Part shown: positions 1-7,857 of the stretch, piece after piece | How positions within the stretch are numbered: position 1 is the first letter of the stretch | Layout: every line of letters begins with the position of its first letter | Assembly (NCBI GenBank): GCA_040380855.1 | Contig: JBEIIG010000012.1 | Span: 1 to 64,000, forward strand | Length of the DNA stretch: 64,000 nt | Origin: VFMC01 sp040380855 | GTDB lineage: Bacteria > Actinomycetota > Acidimicrobiia > Acidimicrobiales > Ilumatobacteraceae | Reading direction: 5' to 3' | The notes under the pieces: model-generated | The model's input: the letters and a program-made list of their open reading frames with translations, nothing else | The model's database searches: none | What the model was told of the DNA's origin: nothing | Translations under genes and position numbers: made by a program

Positions 1-495
1 CACGCCGAATCGAAAGTCGATTGCGGGCCCGGCATCGACCTCCCCATCGACACCATCCGCACCATCGCATCACGCGCACGATTCATACCCGTCGTCGTCA
101 ACCGCGACGGGGTCGTCGTATCCCAGGGCGACCCCGTCGCCAGCTACGACCAGATCACCCAATCACTCACACGACCCGTCACGCTCGATCACGGCCGCAG
201 CCGACGACACGCCGGCACCCGACAACGACGCGCGCTACGCGCCATGTATCGCACGTGCGCAATCCCCGGCTGCGCACGACACGTGTCGATCACCGAAGCA
301 CACCACATCCACTACTGGGAACACGGCGGCAACACCGACCTGGGCAACCTGCTCCCACTGTGCCGACACCACCACGACCGACTCCACCAAGAGGGCTGGC
401 AACTCACGCTCGCACCCCACCGCAGCCTCACCATCCGCGCACGAGACGGAACCCTGCTCATGGCAACCGGACCACCCCACGATCAATGGGCCTGA
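1..495 (+). CDS. HNH endonuclease domain protein, DUF222/13E12 type (3' part only)
   Basis: The reading frame is open from base 1 to the TGA at 493-495, so the 5' part lies outside the window. The C-terminal third holds a clear HNH nuclease signature: a Cys pair (CAIPGC), then HHIHYWEHGG, an Asn in GNLLPLC and the final RHHHDRLH. This arrangement is typical of the large actinobacterial DUF222/13E12 HNH family, which is often multicopy and of unknown role. The preceding part (positions 1-240) would be the linker after DUF222. Whether this copy is a selfish element or a housekeeping gene cannot be told from the fragment. No partner gene is visible; the next gene runs in the opposite direction. 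Confidence 0.85.
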   Translation, partial: HAESKVDCGPGIDLPIDTIRTIASRARFIPVVVNRDGVVVSQGDPVASYDQITQSLTRPVTLDHGRSRRHAGTRQRRALRAMYRTCAIPGCARHVSITEAHHIHYWEHGGNTDLGNLLPLCRHHHDRLHQEGWQLTLAPHRSLTIRARDGTLLMATGPPHDQWA

Positions 496-588
496 ACGAG
501 GCTGAATCGAGCGCGGCTGAATCCAGCGTCGCCGGATCGAGAACGGCGGGATCGGCCCAGGCCGGGTCGACGCAGGGCACTGCGCCGC

Positions 589-636
589 GGGTCTGGGCAG
601 TCGGGTCTGGGCAGTCGGGTCTGGGCAGTCGGGTCC
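589..636. repeat. 14-bp tandem repeat, three copies plus a partial
   Basis: The unit GGGTCTGGGCAGTC occurs at 589-602, 603-616 and 617-630, followed by GGGTCC. It sits in the gap (496-703) between the HNH gene and the convergent helicase gene. Degenerate relatives of the same G-rich text precede it. No gene is seen in this gap. Confidence 0.9.
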
Positions 637-660
637 GAGGGGTTGGTGGGTCCACGCGTT

Positions 661-716
661 GGGCGTGTGGTCCGGTCGCGTCCCTGATGGGCGTGTGGTC
701 CCGTCACGCCCCGGAT
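661..716. repeat. 28-bp imperfect direct repeat, two copies
   Basis: Copies at 661-688 and 689-716 both begin GGGCGTGTGGTCC and end in GAT, with a few differences between them. The second copy runs into the last codons of the helicase gene (stop at 704-706 on the minus strand), so the duplication touches the C-terminus of that protein. Confidence 0.85.
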
Positions 717-2596
717 GGGTGCGGGTGCTGCGCCGCTTCGGCGAGCACGATGAACAGCCGTGGGGCCAGCCGTTCGGCAGCAGCGCGGCCGACGCCCAAC
801 CGGGAGGCGAGTTCGGCGGGATCCGACGGTGGGGTGCTCAGCAGCGAGCGCAGCACGCTGTTGGTGCAGACGGCGGTCTCCGGCACTCCGGCCACCCGGG
901 CCACGTCGGCTCGCCAAGCCCGCAGTGGGTCGAGCGGATCGCGTGGCACGGGTGGACGTGCCTGGGGTGGCGGTCCGATGGTGGCGACGGTCACGATCGA
1001 GGCGGCGATCGCGTCGACCCACGGGCTCGGGCCGGTCGGCTTGCCGTTGCGCGACGCGGCCGAGGTGACGAGCAGTTCGTCGGCGGCGCGGGTGAGTGCC
1101 ACATGGAGCAGTCGGGCCTCTTCGGCGCGCTGAGCGGGCGAGCCCGACGACGAATGGGGCACCAGGCCCACCTCGACGCCGGTCACCACCACGGCCTCCC
1201 ACTCGCGGCCCTTCGCAGCGTGGAAGCTGAGCAGCGACACGGCTCCGTCGCCGTCGTCGGGGTCGAGGTCGTCGAAGGGTTGCCGAGCCTCGAGCCAGGC
1301 TCGGAGACCGCCCGACTCGCCGCTCGTGAGGAACCGGTCGGCCTCCTCCGCCACTCGGCGGCGGATCGGGTCGGCGGTCTCGCTGGTCCACACGTCGTCG
1401 ACCCACGCGGCCAACTGCTCGCGTCCACTGCAGCGCAGAGCTTCTGCCACGCAGCGTTCCAGCGGTGAGGCACCGGCGCTGCGTGCCACCTGCACGCCAG
1501 CCGCGGTGAGCGCGCTGCCCAGCACACCGAGCTGGTCGTTGGTGCGGGCGAGGACGGCCACCTGGCGGGCGCCGTGCCGGGCGATGAGCGAGCGCACCGT
1601 GTCGGCCACCCCGCGTGCCTCGGCCTGCTCATCGGGGTAGGCGGCGATGATCGGAGTCCGCCCGTCGGAGCGGCACGACTCGGTGTCGTCGGCGACGCCG
1701 AGGGAGGCGAGCGCGGCCGCTCCGGCGCGCACCACCTGTGGGGTGCAGCGGTAGTTGCCCTGCAGTCGGACGATGGTGATTCCGGGCAGATGGCGTTCGA
1801 CCTCGTCGAGCAGCGTCGGGTCGGCACCGTTCCATCCGTAGATCGCCTGGCGCGGGTCGCCGACGAGGCAGATGTCGGCGCGGTCGCCGCGCAGGTGCTC
1901 GAGCACGGCGAACTGCAGCGGGTTCAGGTCCTGGGCCTCGTCGACGAACAGGTGCCGGAACCGCCAGCGGACGATGTCGGCGTAGGTGCTGTCGCGTTGC
2001 ATCGCGTCGAGCAGGCCTTCGAGCAGGTCGTCGAAGTCGACCACGCCGCGGCGACGTTTCAGCGCTGTGTACCGATCGGCGAAGCGGACGAACTGGTCGG
2101 GGTTCAGAGCAGGGCGGCGCCGGACGGCGCGGCTGGCCGACGCCAGGTCGGCCGGCGCCACCATCCGGGCGCGTGTCCAGTCGAGCTCGGCCAGGGCCGC
2201 TGCGGGCTCGCACGACAGGCGGGTCTCGGTGATCACCTCGCGTGCGAGGCGCATCCGGTCGGGCGCCACCGCCGGTGCAGCGGTGCCGGAAGCCGTGGCG
2301 CGGTCGCGCAGCAGGCGCAGCGCCACTGCATGGAACGTGCCGGTCTCGACCGGTTCGTCGATGTCGAGTTGGCGGATCCGTCGCCGCAGTTCGCCCGCAG
2401 CGTCGCGGGTGAAGGTGAGTGCCAGCGTGTGGCGGGGATCGGCAGAACCGGCGGCGATACGGTGCGCGATCCGGCGGGTGAGCACCCTGGTCTTGCCCGA
2501 ACCGGCGGCGGCGATGATGGCGAGAGGTGCTGCGTCCGACAGCACCGCCTCTCGCTGGCGGGCATCGAGTCCCACGACGATCCGGTCCGCTGCCAC
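704..2596 (-). CDS. UvrD/Rep-family superfamily 1A DNA helicase (UvrD2-like)
   Basis: An ATP-dependent 3'-5' DNA helicase of the UvrD/PcrA class, 630 aa from the GTG at 2596. Visible motifs: Walker A AAAGSGKTR near residue 30, the early motif TLALTFTRDAA, motif II FVDEAQDLNPLQ, motif III VGDPRQAIYGWNG, and motif VI VALTRAADELLV. The C-terminal ~60 residues (from TNSVLRSLL) look like an HRDC/helix-hairpin-helix tail, as in mycobacterial UvrD2. GTG 2596 is chosen because a TATCGT hexamer lies 6 nt upstream (complement of 2603-2608), matching the leaderless starts elsewhere. ATG 2626 would overlap the divergent gene's start. It diverges from the PH-domain gene with a 28-bp spacer. UvrD2 orthology is likely but not proved; another SF1 helicase role is possible. 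Confidence 0.88.
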   Translation of the reverse strand: MAADRIVVGLDARQREAVLSDAAPLAIIAAAGSGKTRVLTRRIAHRIAAGSADPRHTLALTFTRDAAGELRRRIRQLDIDEPVETGTFHAVALRLLRDRATASGTAAPAVAPDRMRLAREVITETRLSCEPAAALAELDWTRARMVAPADLASASRAVRRRPALNPDQFVRFADRYTALKRRRGVVDFDDLLEGLLDAMQRDSTYADIVRWRFRHLFVDEAQDLNPLQFAVLEHLRGDRADICLVGDPRQAIYGWNGADPTLLDEVERHLPGITIVRLQGNYRCTPQVVRAGAAALASLGVADDTESCRSDGRTPIIAAYPDEQAEARGVADTVRSLIARHGARQVAVLARTNDQLGVLGSALTAAGVQVARSAGASPLERCVAEALRCSGREQLAAWVDDVWTSETADPIRRRVAEEADRFLTSGESGGLRAWLEARQPFDDLDPDDGDGAVSLLSFHAAKGREWEAVVVTGVEVGLVPHSSSGSPAQRAEEARLLHVALTRAADELLVTSAASRNGKPTGPSPWVDAIAASIVTVATIGPPPQARPPVPRDPLDPLRAWRADVARVAGVPETAVCTNSVLRSLLSTPPSDPAELASRLGVGRAAAERLAPRLFIVLAEAAQHPHPSGA

Positions 2597-2624
2597 GACC
2601 TCACGATAGGGGTACGCTCGGCCC
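2597..2624. promoter_or_regulatory. Compact divergent promoter, helicase / PH-domain gene
   Basis: Only 28 bp separate the two start codons. On the plus strand TACGCT (2613-2618) lies 6 nt before ATG 2625. On the minus strand TATCGT (complement of 2603-2608) lies 6 nt before GTG 2596. Both fit a -10 element serving a leaderless mRNA. Confidence 0.55.
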
Positions 2625-3251
2625 ATGCCGTTCGCATCGAAGAACCTCAACCCGGGCGAGACGATCTCGGTCGACATGCACCCCCACTGGTGGTATTTCG
2701 CCGAGCCTGCGTTCGCATTGCTCGGCGCCATCGTGCTCGGTGTCATCGTGCTGTCGAACGACGGCGACGGCGCCATCCGCACCTTCCTGTCGTGGGTGTC
2801 GATCGCGCTGTTGGTGGGAACGGGCCTGTGGCTCCTCGGCCGCTATCTGAAATGGGCCACCACCAACTTCGTCGTCACCAACCAGCGGGTCATCTACCGC
2901 TCGGGTGTGTTCGCCAAGCGGGGGGTCGAGATCCCCGTGGGTCGCGTCAACAACGTCAACTTCAGCCAGGGGATCTTCGAACGACTCGTCGGCGCGGGCG
3001 ACCTGCTCATCGAATCGGGTGGCGAAGACGGGCAGTCGCGCTTCACCGATATCCGTCATCCCGACCAGGTGCAACGCATGATCCATGTGCAGCAGCAGGC
3101 GGCGGTCGAGCGCGGCTCGAGCCGTGCCCCCGAAGCACCGTCGGGTGTCGATGTAGCCGATCAGCTCGAACGACTCGAGGGGATGTTGCAGCGCGGCACC
3201 CTCACGCCCGAGGAGTTCGAACTGCAGAAGCGCAAGCTGCTCGGCTCCTGA
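2625..3251 (+). CDS. Membrane protein with bacterial PH domain and C-terminal SHOCT domain
   Basis: 208 aa. Two hydrophobic segments (about residues 28-47 and 58-78) are followed by a YdbS/bPH2-type pleckstrin-homology-like domain (TTNFVVTNQRVIYRSG, VGRVNNVNFSQGIFERL, FTDIRHPDQV). The last ~33 residues (DQLERLEGMLQRGTLTPEEF) form a SHOCT short helical domain. Such proteins sit at the inner membrane; their function is mostly unknown. The start is ATG 2625, consistent with the -10-like TACGCT 6 nt upstream. The next gene begins 8 nt after this stop, so co-transcription is likely. Confidence 0.85.
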   Translation: MPFASKNLNPGETISVDMHPHWWYFAEPAFALLGAIVLGVIVLSNDGDGAIRTFLSWVSIALLVGTGLWLLGRYLKWATTNFVVTNQRVIYRSGVFAKRGVEIPVGRVNNVNFSQGIFERLVGAGDLLIESGGEDGQSRFTDIRHPDQVQRMIHVQQQAAVERGSSRAPEAPSGVDVADQLERLEGMLQRGTLTPEEFELQKRKLLGS

Positions 3252-3259
3252 CCGGCGCC

Positions 3260-4105
3260 GTGCGCGTCGTAAGCCTCGTTCCGTCGATCAGCGAGACGTT
3301 GCTGGCGTGGGAGGTGCCGGTTGTCGCCTGCACCAGGTTCTGCGAGCAACCCGGTCTGCGCACCGTCGGGGGTACCAAGGACCCCGATGTCGCCGCCATC
3401 GTCGCCCTCGCTCCCGATGTGGTGGTGGTCGATCGTGAAGAGAACCGCCGCGACGACGCCGACGCACTGCGCGCCGCTGGCGTCGCGGTGCACGTCACGC
3501 ACGTCACCCACATCGGCCAGGTCGAGGCCACGCTCTGGGCGCTGGCCCGTGCGGTGGGCGTCGATCCTGCACGGGTCGCCCTCACACCCGCTAGCACCAG
3601 CGACCGCGCCAGCACCAGCACCAGGGCCAGCACCAGAGCCAGCAGCAGCGACGTCCCCGGGTCGGGGCCTTGGCTCGACCTCCGGCCCGAACCGGTCTGG
3701 GCGACGGCAGTGGTACCCATCTGGCGCAGGCCGTGGATGGTGCTCGGCCCTGACACCTACGGCGCGTCGGTGCTCGAGGCGTTGGGGGTGCGTACCGTCC
3801 CCGCCGACACCGCCGAGCGGTATCCCACGGTGGAGCTCGCAGACCTCGTCGAACCGGACCCGAACGCACCGGACCTGAACGCACCGGACCCGAACGCACC
3901 GGACCTGGGGGCCCCGGACCTCGTCGTGCTGCCGTCGGAGCCCTACCCGTTCGCCGAGCGGCACCTCGCCGAGGTGCACCGACTGCTACCTGGCAGCAGG
4001 GGAGTGCTGGTCGACGGCCGCGACCTGCTGTGGTGGGGTGTGCGCACGCCTGCCGCGCTGGCCAGGCTCAGGGCCGTCCTGCGTGGGGAGCCGACACCGC
4101 GGTGA
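3260..4105 (+). CDS. BtuF-like periplasmic-binding domain protein (helical-backbone metal/cobalamin type)
   Basis: 281 aa from GTG 3260. The N-terminus VVSLVPSISETLL and the following VGGTKDPDVAAIVALAPDVVVVD are typical of the BtuF/ABC-type cobalamin-binding fold (PBP2 family with one long helix); the C-terminal half has VLGPDTYGASVLEALGV and VVLPSEPYPF. No signal peptide or lipobox is visible and there is no ABC permease or ATPase nearby, so it may be one of the cytoplasmic or orphan BtuF-like proteins. Two low-complexity insertions interrupt the fold: a Ser/Thr/Arg-rich stretch (bases ~3590-3656) and a PDPNA-type repeat (3854-3913). It is followed tail to tail by the lactonase gene, overlapping it by 38 bp (4068-4105). 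Confidence 0.75.
   Translation: MRVVSLVPSISETLLAWEVPVVACTRFCEQPGLRTVGGTKDPDVAAIVALAPDVVVVDREENRRDDADALRAAGVAVHVTHVTHIGQVEATLWALARAVGVDPARVALTPASTSDRASTSTRASTRASSSDVPGSGPWLDLRPEPVWATAVVPIWRRPWMVLGPDTYGASVLEALGVRTVPADTAERYPTVELADLVEPDPNAPDLNAPDPNAPDLGAPDLVVLPSEPYPFAERHLAEVHRLLPGSRGVLVDGRDLLWWGVRTPAALARLRAVLRGEPTPR
3854..3913 (+). repeat. 15-bp in-frame tandem repeat, four copies
   Basis: Four copies at 3854-3868, 3869-3883, 3884-3898 and 3899-3913, each beginning CCGGACC, encode PDPNA/PDLNA/PDPNA/PDLGA inside the BtuF-like gene. The last copy has diverged. The 15-bp period keeps the frame. Confidence 0.9.
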
Positions 4106-4928
4106 TCAGCACGTTGCCCCCACGGCGCGCCACCACCTCGTGCGGGTCGGAGGTGGGTGCGGTGAGCATGAACAGGGTGGTGCCCTCGGGGCCGCCGAGC
4201 ATGCAGGCGAAACACGGCTGATCGGTCTCGACCCGCTCGACGATCTGGCCGCCCTCGGCCACGCGCACACATTCGGCGGCCGAAGCGTCGGCCACCCAGA
4301 TGGCTCCGTCGGCGTCGAGGCAGATGCCGTCGGGTCGGCGGCGGGGCAGTTCGGCCCACACCCGTCGGTTCGACAGCGTGCCGTCGTCGGCCACGTCGAA
4401 CGCCGTCAGCCGTGATGCCATCGTCTCGGCCACCACCAGGGTGCGGCCATCGGGGGTGACGACGGTTCCGTTGGGGAACGCCAGATCGGTGGCGGCACGG
4501 GCGACGGTGCCGTCGGGGTGCACCACCGCCAGGTCGGCCGACCGGATCATCGACCGGTCGCGGGTTGCGGTGAAGGCGTGGAGGTCGAAGCCGAAGTTGC
4601 CCACGTAGGCTCGGCCCCGTCCGTCGACGACCATGTCGTTGCAGTGGAACGTCGCCACGTCGGAGAGGTCGGCGTAGTCGTCGAGCCGGCCGCCGTGCCA
4701 GCGCAGCAAGCGGCGGTCGGTCATCGACACCACCAGCAGGCTGCCGTCGGGCAGCCAACCGAGACCGCTCGACTGCCCGCTCACTGCGATGCGCACCGAT
4801 ACCCGGCCGTCGAGGTCGACCGACTTCACGGCGTGGTCGTACATGTCGCTGAACCACAGTTCGCCGGCATGCCAGCGTGGTCCTTCCCCGAAGCACAGTC
4901 CGGAGGCGAGTACTTCGTAGGCGGCCAT
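4068..4928 (-). CDS. SMP-30/gluconolactonase/LRE-family lactonase
   Basis: 286 aa from ATG 4928. The six-bladed propeller signature is clear: FGEGPRWHAGELWFSD near the N-terminus (the Glu is a metal ligand in SMP-30), HCNDMVVDGRGRAYVGN, FPNGTVVTPDGRTLVVAE and RRPDGICLDADGAIWVAD (Asn and Asp ligands). Such enzymes hydrolyse sugar lactones using a divalent metal. The stop of galK and this start overlap as TGATG, so translation is probably coupled to galactokinase and the substrate may be a sugar-derived lactone; that link is inference. It ends 38 bp inside the 3' end of the convergent BtuF-like gene. Confidence 0.88.
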   Translation of the reverse strand: MAAYEVLASGLCFGEGPRWHAGELWFSDMYDHAVKSVDLDGRVSVRIAVSGQSSGLGWLPDGSLLVVSMTDRRLLRWHGGRLDDYADLSDVATFHCNDMVVDGRGRAYVGNFGFDLHAFTATRDRSMIRSADLAVVHPDGTVARAATDLAFPNGTVVTPDGRTLVVAETMASRLTAFDVADDGTLSNRRVWAELPRRRPDGICLDADGAIWVADASAAECVRVAEGGQIVERVETDQPCFACMLGGPEGTTLFMLTAPTSDPHEVVARRGGNVLITAVSAPHAGRP

Positions 4929-5971
4929 CACGACTCCTCGGTGAGCACATGTGCGGCCTCGACGGCGTGCACCACCCAACCGTCGCGCAGCGCGCCGGGC
5001 TCGGCAAGGGCCACCACGCAGCCACCGAAGCCGCCGCCGGTCATGCGTGCGCCGAACACACCCGGCGTCGCCGCCAGGCGTTCGACCGCGCCGTCCATCA
5101 CCGGGGTCGAGGTGGCGTAGCGATCGCGCAGGCTCACATGGCTCTCCACCATCAGGGCGCCGGCAGTGGCCAGGTCGTGGGCCGCGAGTGCGGCGCAGAA
5201 GTCGCGCACCCGTTGGTTCTCGGTGACCACGTGCACGGCCCGGTCGCGCACGATCGGGTCGGCGATCGCTTCCGCCGCTGCACGGTCGGCGAAGCGCAAC
5301 GGCCCGATCTCGCGCTCGGCCGCGGCACATTCGGCAACCCGTTCGGCATAGGGGCTTCCCACCAGCGTGCGATGGGCGATGAACTGCACCACCACCTCCA
5401 CGTCGGTGGGCAGCGCGACCGGGGTGACGGTGAGTTCGCCGCAGTCGATCAGCGTGGCGTGATCGCGGCTACCGGCGGCGATGCAGAGTTGGTCCATGAT
5501 GCCGCTCGGCACCCCCGACGCGCGGTTCTCGGCGCGTTGGCAGAGCTGGGCCAGTTCGAGCGGGCTGCCCCGATGGCCCAGGGCCAGTGCCACGGCTACC
5601 TCGAGCGCAGCACTGCTCGACAGGCCCGCACCGATCGGGATCGTGGTCGTCACCTCACCGGCGATGCCGTGCGTCGGGCGAAGCTCGGCCACCACACCGG
5701 CCACGTACCGACCCCAGGCGGGTGTGACGGCTGCAGGGTCGTCGATACGCAGGGGAAGCTGCACCGGCTCGGCCTCGTCGACCGAGGTGAGTTCGACGCG
5801 GTCGGACATCCGGTAGCGGATCTCGGTCCACCGGTCGATGGTCATCGGCAGGACGAGGCCACCGGTGTAGTCGGTGTGATCGCCGATCAGGTTCACCCGG
5901 CCGGGTGCCCTGACCGAGTGCGTGGGGGTGTTCGTGGGGGTGTTCGTGGGGGTGTGCGGTACTGCGTTCAT
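4928..5971 (-). CDS. galK: Galactokinase
   Basis: Phosphorylates galactose to galactose 1-phosphate with ATP (Leloir pathway, cytoplasm). 347 aa, slightly short for the family. GHMP-kinase motifs are complete: the galactokinase signature RVNLIGDHTDY (about residues 25-35), the ATP loop PIGAGLSSSAA (112-122), PSGIMDQ with the catalytic Asp near 160, and MTGGGFGGC near 305. The N-terminus carries a TPTN repeat from a 12-bp triplication just before the signature. It is the middle gene of the minus-strand set oxidoreductase-galK-lactonase; the stop overlaps the lactonase ATG. galT and galE are not in the window. Confidence 0.93.
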   Translation of the reverse strand: MNAVPHTPTNTPTNTPTHSVRAPGRVNLIGDHTDYTGGLVLPMTIDRWTEIRYRMSDRVELTSVDEAEPVQLPLRIDDPAAVTPAWGRYVAGVVAELRPTHGIAGEVTTTIPIGAGLSSSAALEVAVALALGHRGSPLELAQLCQRAENRASGVPSGIMDQLCIAAGSRDHATLIDCGELTVTPVALPTDVEVVVQFIAHRTLVGSPYAERVAECAAAEREIGPLRFADRAAAEAIADPIVRDRAVHVVTENQRVRDFCAALAAHDLATAGALMVESHVSLRDRYATSTPVMDGAVERLAATPGVFGARMTGGGFGGCVVALAEPGALRDGWVVHAVEAAHVLTEES

Positions 5972-5997
5972 GGCGTGCGGTTACGGCGTGCGGTTAC
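5922..5997. repeat. Two adjacent short tandem repeats (12 bp x3 and 13 bp x2)
   Basis: GTGGGGGTGTTC is repeated at 5922-5933, 5934-5945 and, with one change, 5946-5957, inside the 5' end of galK (it encodes TPTN repeats). Just upstream of the galK start, GGCGTGCGGTTAC is repeated at 5972-5984 and 5985-5997 and probably forms part of the galK leader. Confidence 0.9.
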
Positions 5998-6015
5998 GGC
6001 GAGGGGCGATCAGCG

Positions 6016-6915
6016 TCAGTGCAGCCCCAGGGCGGTGCTGAAGCGGGCGAGCGAGTCGAGGTCGAACGGGGCGCGCAGCGCGATGTTCACCTGATCGGCA
6101 CCGGCCTCGACGTACTGGCCGATCCGATCGACGATCTCGGCATCGCTTCCCGACAGCACGCCGGGACGCACGTGCGGTGCGAGTGCACCGAACTGAGCCA
6201 CCAGGCTCTCTTCGGTGAAGGCGAGGCCGAGGTTGACGGCGCGCTTGATGGCACGCGGGTCGCGGCCGGCAGCCGCGCAGTGCTCGTCGAGCACACCCTG
6301 TTTGTGGGCGAAGGCCTCGGGGCTGACGAACGGCACGTTCCAGCCGTCGGCGTAGCGGGCGGCGATCTTCAGGGTGCGCTTCTCGCCCCCGCCCCCCACC
6401 CAGATGGGCAGACGGGCCTGCACGGGGCGTGGCTCGTTGCGTGCCTCGTTCAGCGTGAAGTGCTCGCCGTGGAAGGTCGTCACCTCGTCGTGCAGCAACC
6501 CGCGCAGGCACTGGATGCCCTCTTCCAGTTGGTCCATCCGCGTCTTCACCCCGGGGAACTCGATGCCGTAGGCGTTGTACTCGACCACCGCCCAGCCGGC
6601 GCCGATGCCCATGTCGGCACGGCCGCCCGACAGTTGGTCGATCGCCGTGATCGCCTTGGCCAGCACTGCCGGATGGCGGTATCCGATCGAGTACACGAGT
6701 GAGCCGACGCGTACCCGGCTGGTACTGCAGGCCAGCGCGGCATGCATCGCCACGGCTTCCAGGCAGGCGGCGTCGTCGGGTTTGCCGGTGGCGCCGTAGA
6801 AGTGGTCCCAGATCGAGATCCAGCCGAAGCCGAGGTCTTCGATCGTGCGCCACACACCGCGCAGTTCGTCGGCAGTGGTGTGCTGCAAGCCGGCGTGGAC
6901 TCCGAACACGGTCAT
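6016..6915 (-). CDS. LLM-class (luciferase-like) F420-dependent oxidoreductase
   Basis: 299 aa from ATG 6915. It shows the bacterial-luciferase TIM-barrel pattern: GFGWISIWDHFYG, RVRVGSLVYSIGYRHPAVLAKA, LSGGRADMGIGAGW, FHGEHFTLNEA, PIWVGGGGEKRTLKIAARYADGWN. Actinobacterial members usually use coenzyme F420 rather than FMN; the substrate is unknown. The start is supported by TACCTT (complement of 6922-6927) 6 nt upstream, and upstream sequence belongs to the divergent hydrolase gene. It is the first gene of a minus-strand unit with galK (44-bp gap) and the lactonase. Confidence 0.88.
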   Translation of the reverse strand: MTVFGVHAGLQHTTADELRGVWRTIEDLGFGWISIWDHFYGATGKPDDAACLEAVAMHAALACSTSRVRVGSLVYSIGYRHPAVLAKAITAIDQLSGGRADMGIGAGWAVVEYNAYGIEFPGVKTRMDQLEEGIQCLRGLLHDEVTTFHGEHFTLNEARNEPRPVQARLPIWVGGGGEKRTLKIAARYADGWNVPFVSPEAFAHKQGVLDEHCAAAGRDPRAIKRAVNLGLAFTEESLVAQFGALAPHVRPGVLSGSDAEIVDRIGQYVEAGADQVNIALRAPFDLDSLARFSTALGLH

Positions 6916-6937
6916 GTCCCGAAGGTAGCCTGCGTCC
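6916..6937. promoter_or_regulatory. Divergent promoter with overlapping -10 elements
   Basis: Twenty-two bp separate the starts of the oxidoreductase and hydrolase genes. Plus strand: TAGCCT (6926-6931), 6 nt to ATG 6938. Minus strand: TACCTT (complement of 6922-6927), 6 nt to ATG 6915. The two hexamers share the self-complementary TA at 6926-6927, so one melted region could serve both directions. Confidence 0.6.
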
Positions 6938-7822
6938 ATGCCTCGCGCCCGCGTCTCCACCGGAATCGAACTCGAATACGACACGTTCGGCTCGCCCGAC
7001 GATCCAGCCCTGCTGCTGGTGATGGGCTTCACTGCCCAGATGATCGCCTGGGAGGACGAGTTCTGCCGGCTGCTCGCCGATGGTGGGCTGCACGTCATCC
7101 GCTTCGACAACCGCGACTGCGGGTTGTCGACCAAACTCGACGGAGTCGAGGTCGACAGCGGCGCGGCGATGGCAGCGGCCTTCGGTGGTGGCGAGATGCC
7201 GCCCGTGCCCTACACCCTGAGCGACATGGCCGCCGACGCCATCGGCCTGCTCGACGAACTCGGCATCGACAAGGCGCACATCATGGGCGCGTCGATGGGC
7301 GGGATGATCGTGCAGACCATCGCCATCGAGCACCCGCACCGCTGCCACAGCATGACGTCGGTGATGAGCACCGTGGGCGACATCAACTTCGGCCAGGCGG
7401 CGCCCGAGGCGATGACCGCACTGCTGGCGCCTCCGCCTGCCTCGCGCGACGAGTACATCGCCTCGGCCCCGAACTGGATGGTGTGGCACTCGAAGAAGTA
7501 CCGCGACGAGGCCCGCACCAAGGCCCAGGCCGCGATCAGCTACGACCGGTCGTTCTACCCCGAGGGCTCGCCCCGGCAGTTGGCCGCCATCATGGCGAGC
7601 GGCGACCGGTCGGCCGCCCTGGCGTCGTTGAGCGTGCCGACGCTCGTCATCCACGGCCGCGACGACACGCTCATCACGCCGTCGGGCGGCCTGCGCACGG
7701 CTGAGCTGATCCCCGGGGCACACCTCATGCTGATGGCCGACATGGGCCACGACATGCCCCAGCCGCTGTGGCCGATCCTCACCGACGCCATCATCTCGCA
7801 CACCCGCGCCGCCCTCGTCTGA
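6938..7822 (+). CDS. Alpha/beta hydrolase
   Basis: 294 aa. Canonical alpha/beta-hydrolase fold: oxyanion region LLVMGFTAQ, the FDNRDCGLST segment typical of this subfamily, nucleophile elbow MGASMGGM with Ser at about 119, Asp in VIHGRDDTLITP near 240 and His in MADMGHDMP near 270. The substrate is unknown; related proteins act on esters or epoxides, or are aclacinomycin-methylesterase-like. ATG 6938 follows TAGCCT by 6 nt. The racemase gene starts 35 bp downstream on the same strand, but with its own TAGGTA element. Confidence 0.9.
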   Translation: MPRARVSTGIELEYDTFGSPDDPALLLVMGFTAQMIAWEDEFCRLLADGGLHVIRFDNRDCGLSTKLDGVEVDSGAAMAAAFGGGEMPPVPYTLSDMAADAIGLLDELGIDKAHIMGASMGGMIVQTIAIEHPHRCHSMTSVMSTVGDINFGQAAPEAMTALLAPPPASRDEYIASAPNWMVWHSKKYRDEARTKAQAAISYDRSFYPEGSPRQLAAIMASGDRSAALASLSVPTLVIHGRDDTLITPSGGLRTAELIPGAHLMLMADMGHDMPQPLWPILTDAIISHTRAALV

Positions 7823-7857
7823 GTCGCGGCGGCGTGCCGTGTGCTAGGTAAGTGCCC

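Noticed and set aside
589..716. Possible CRISPR-like repeats
   Set aside because: Units are direct tandem copies without unique spacers and no cas gene is nearby.
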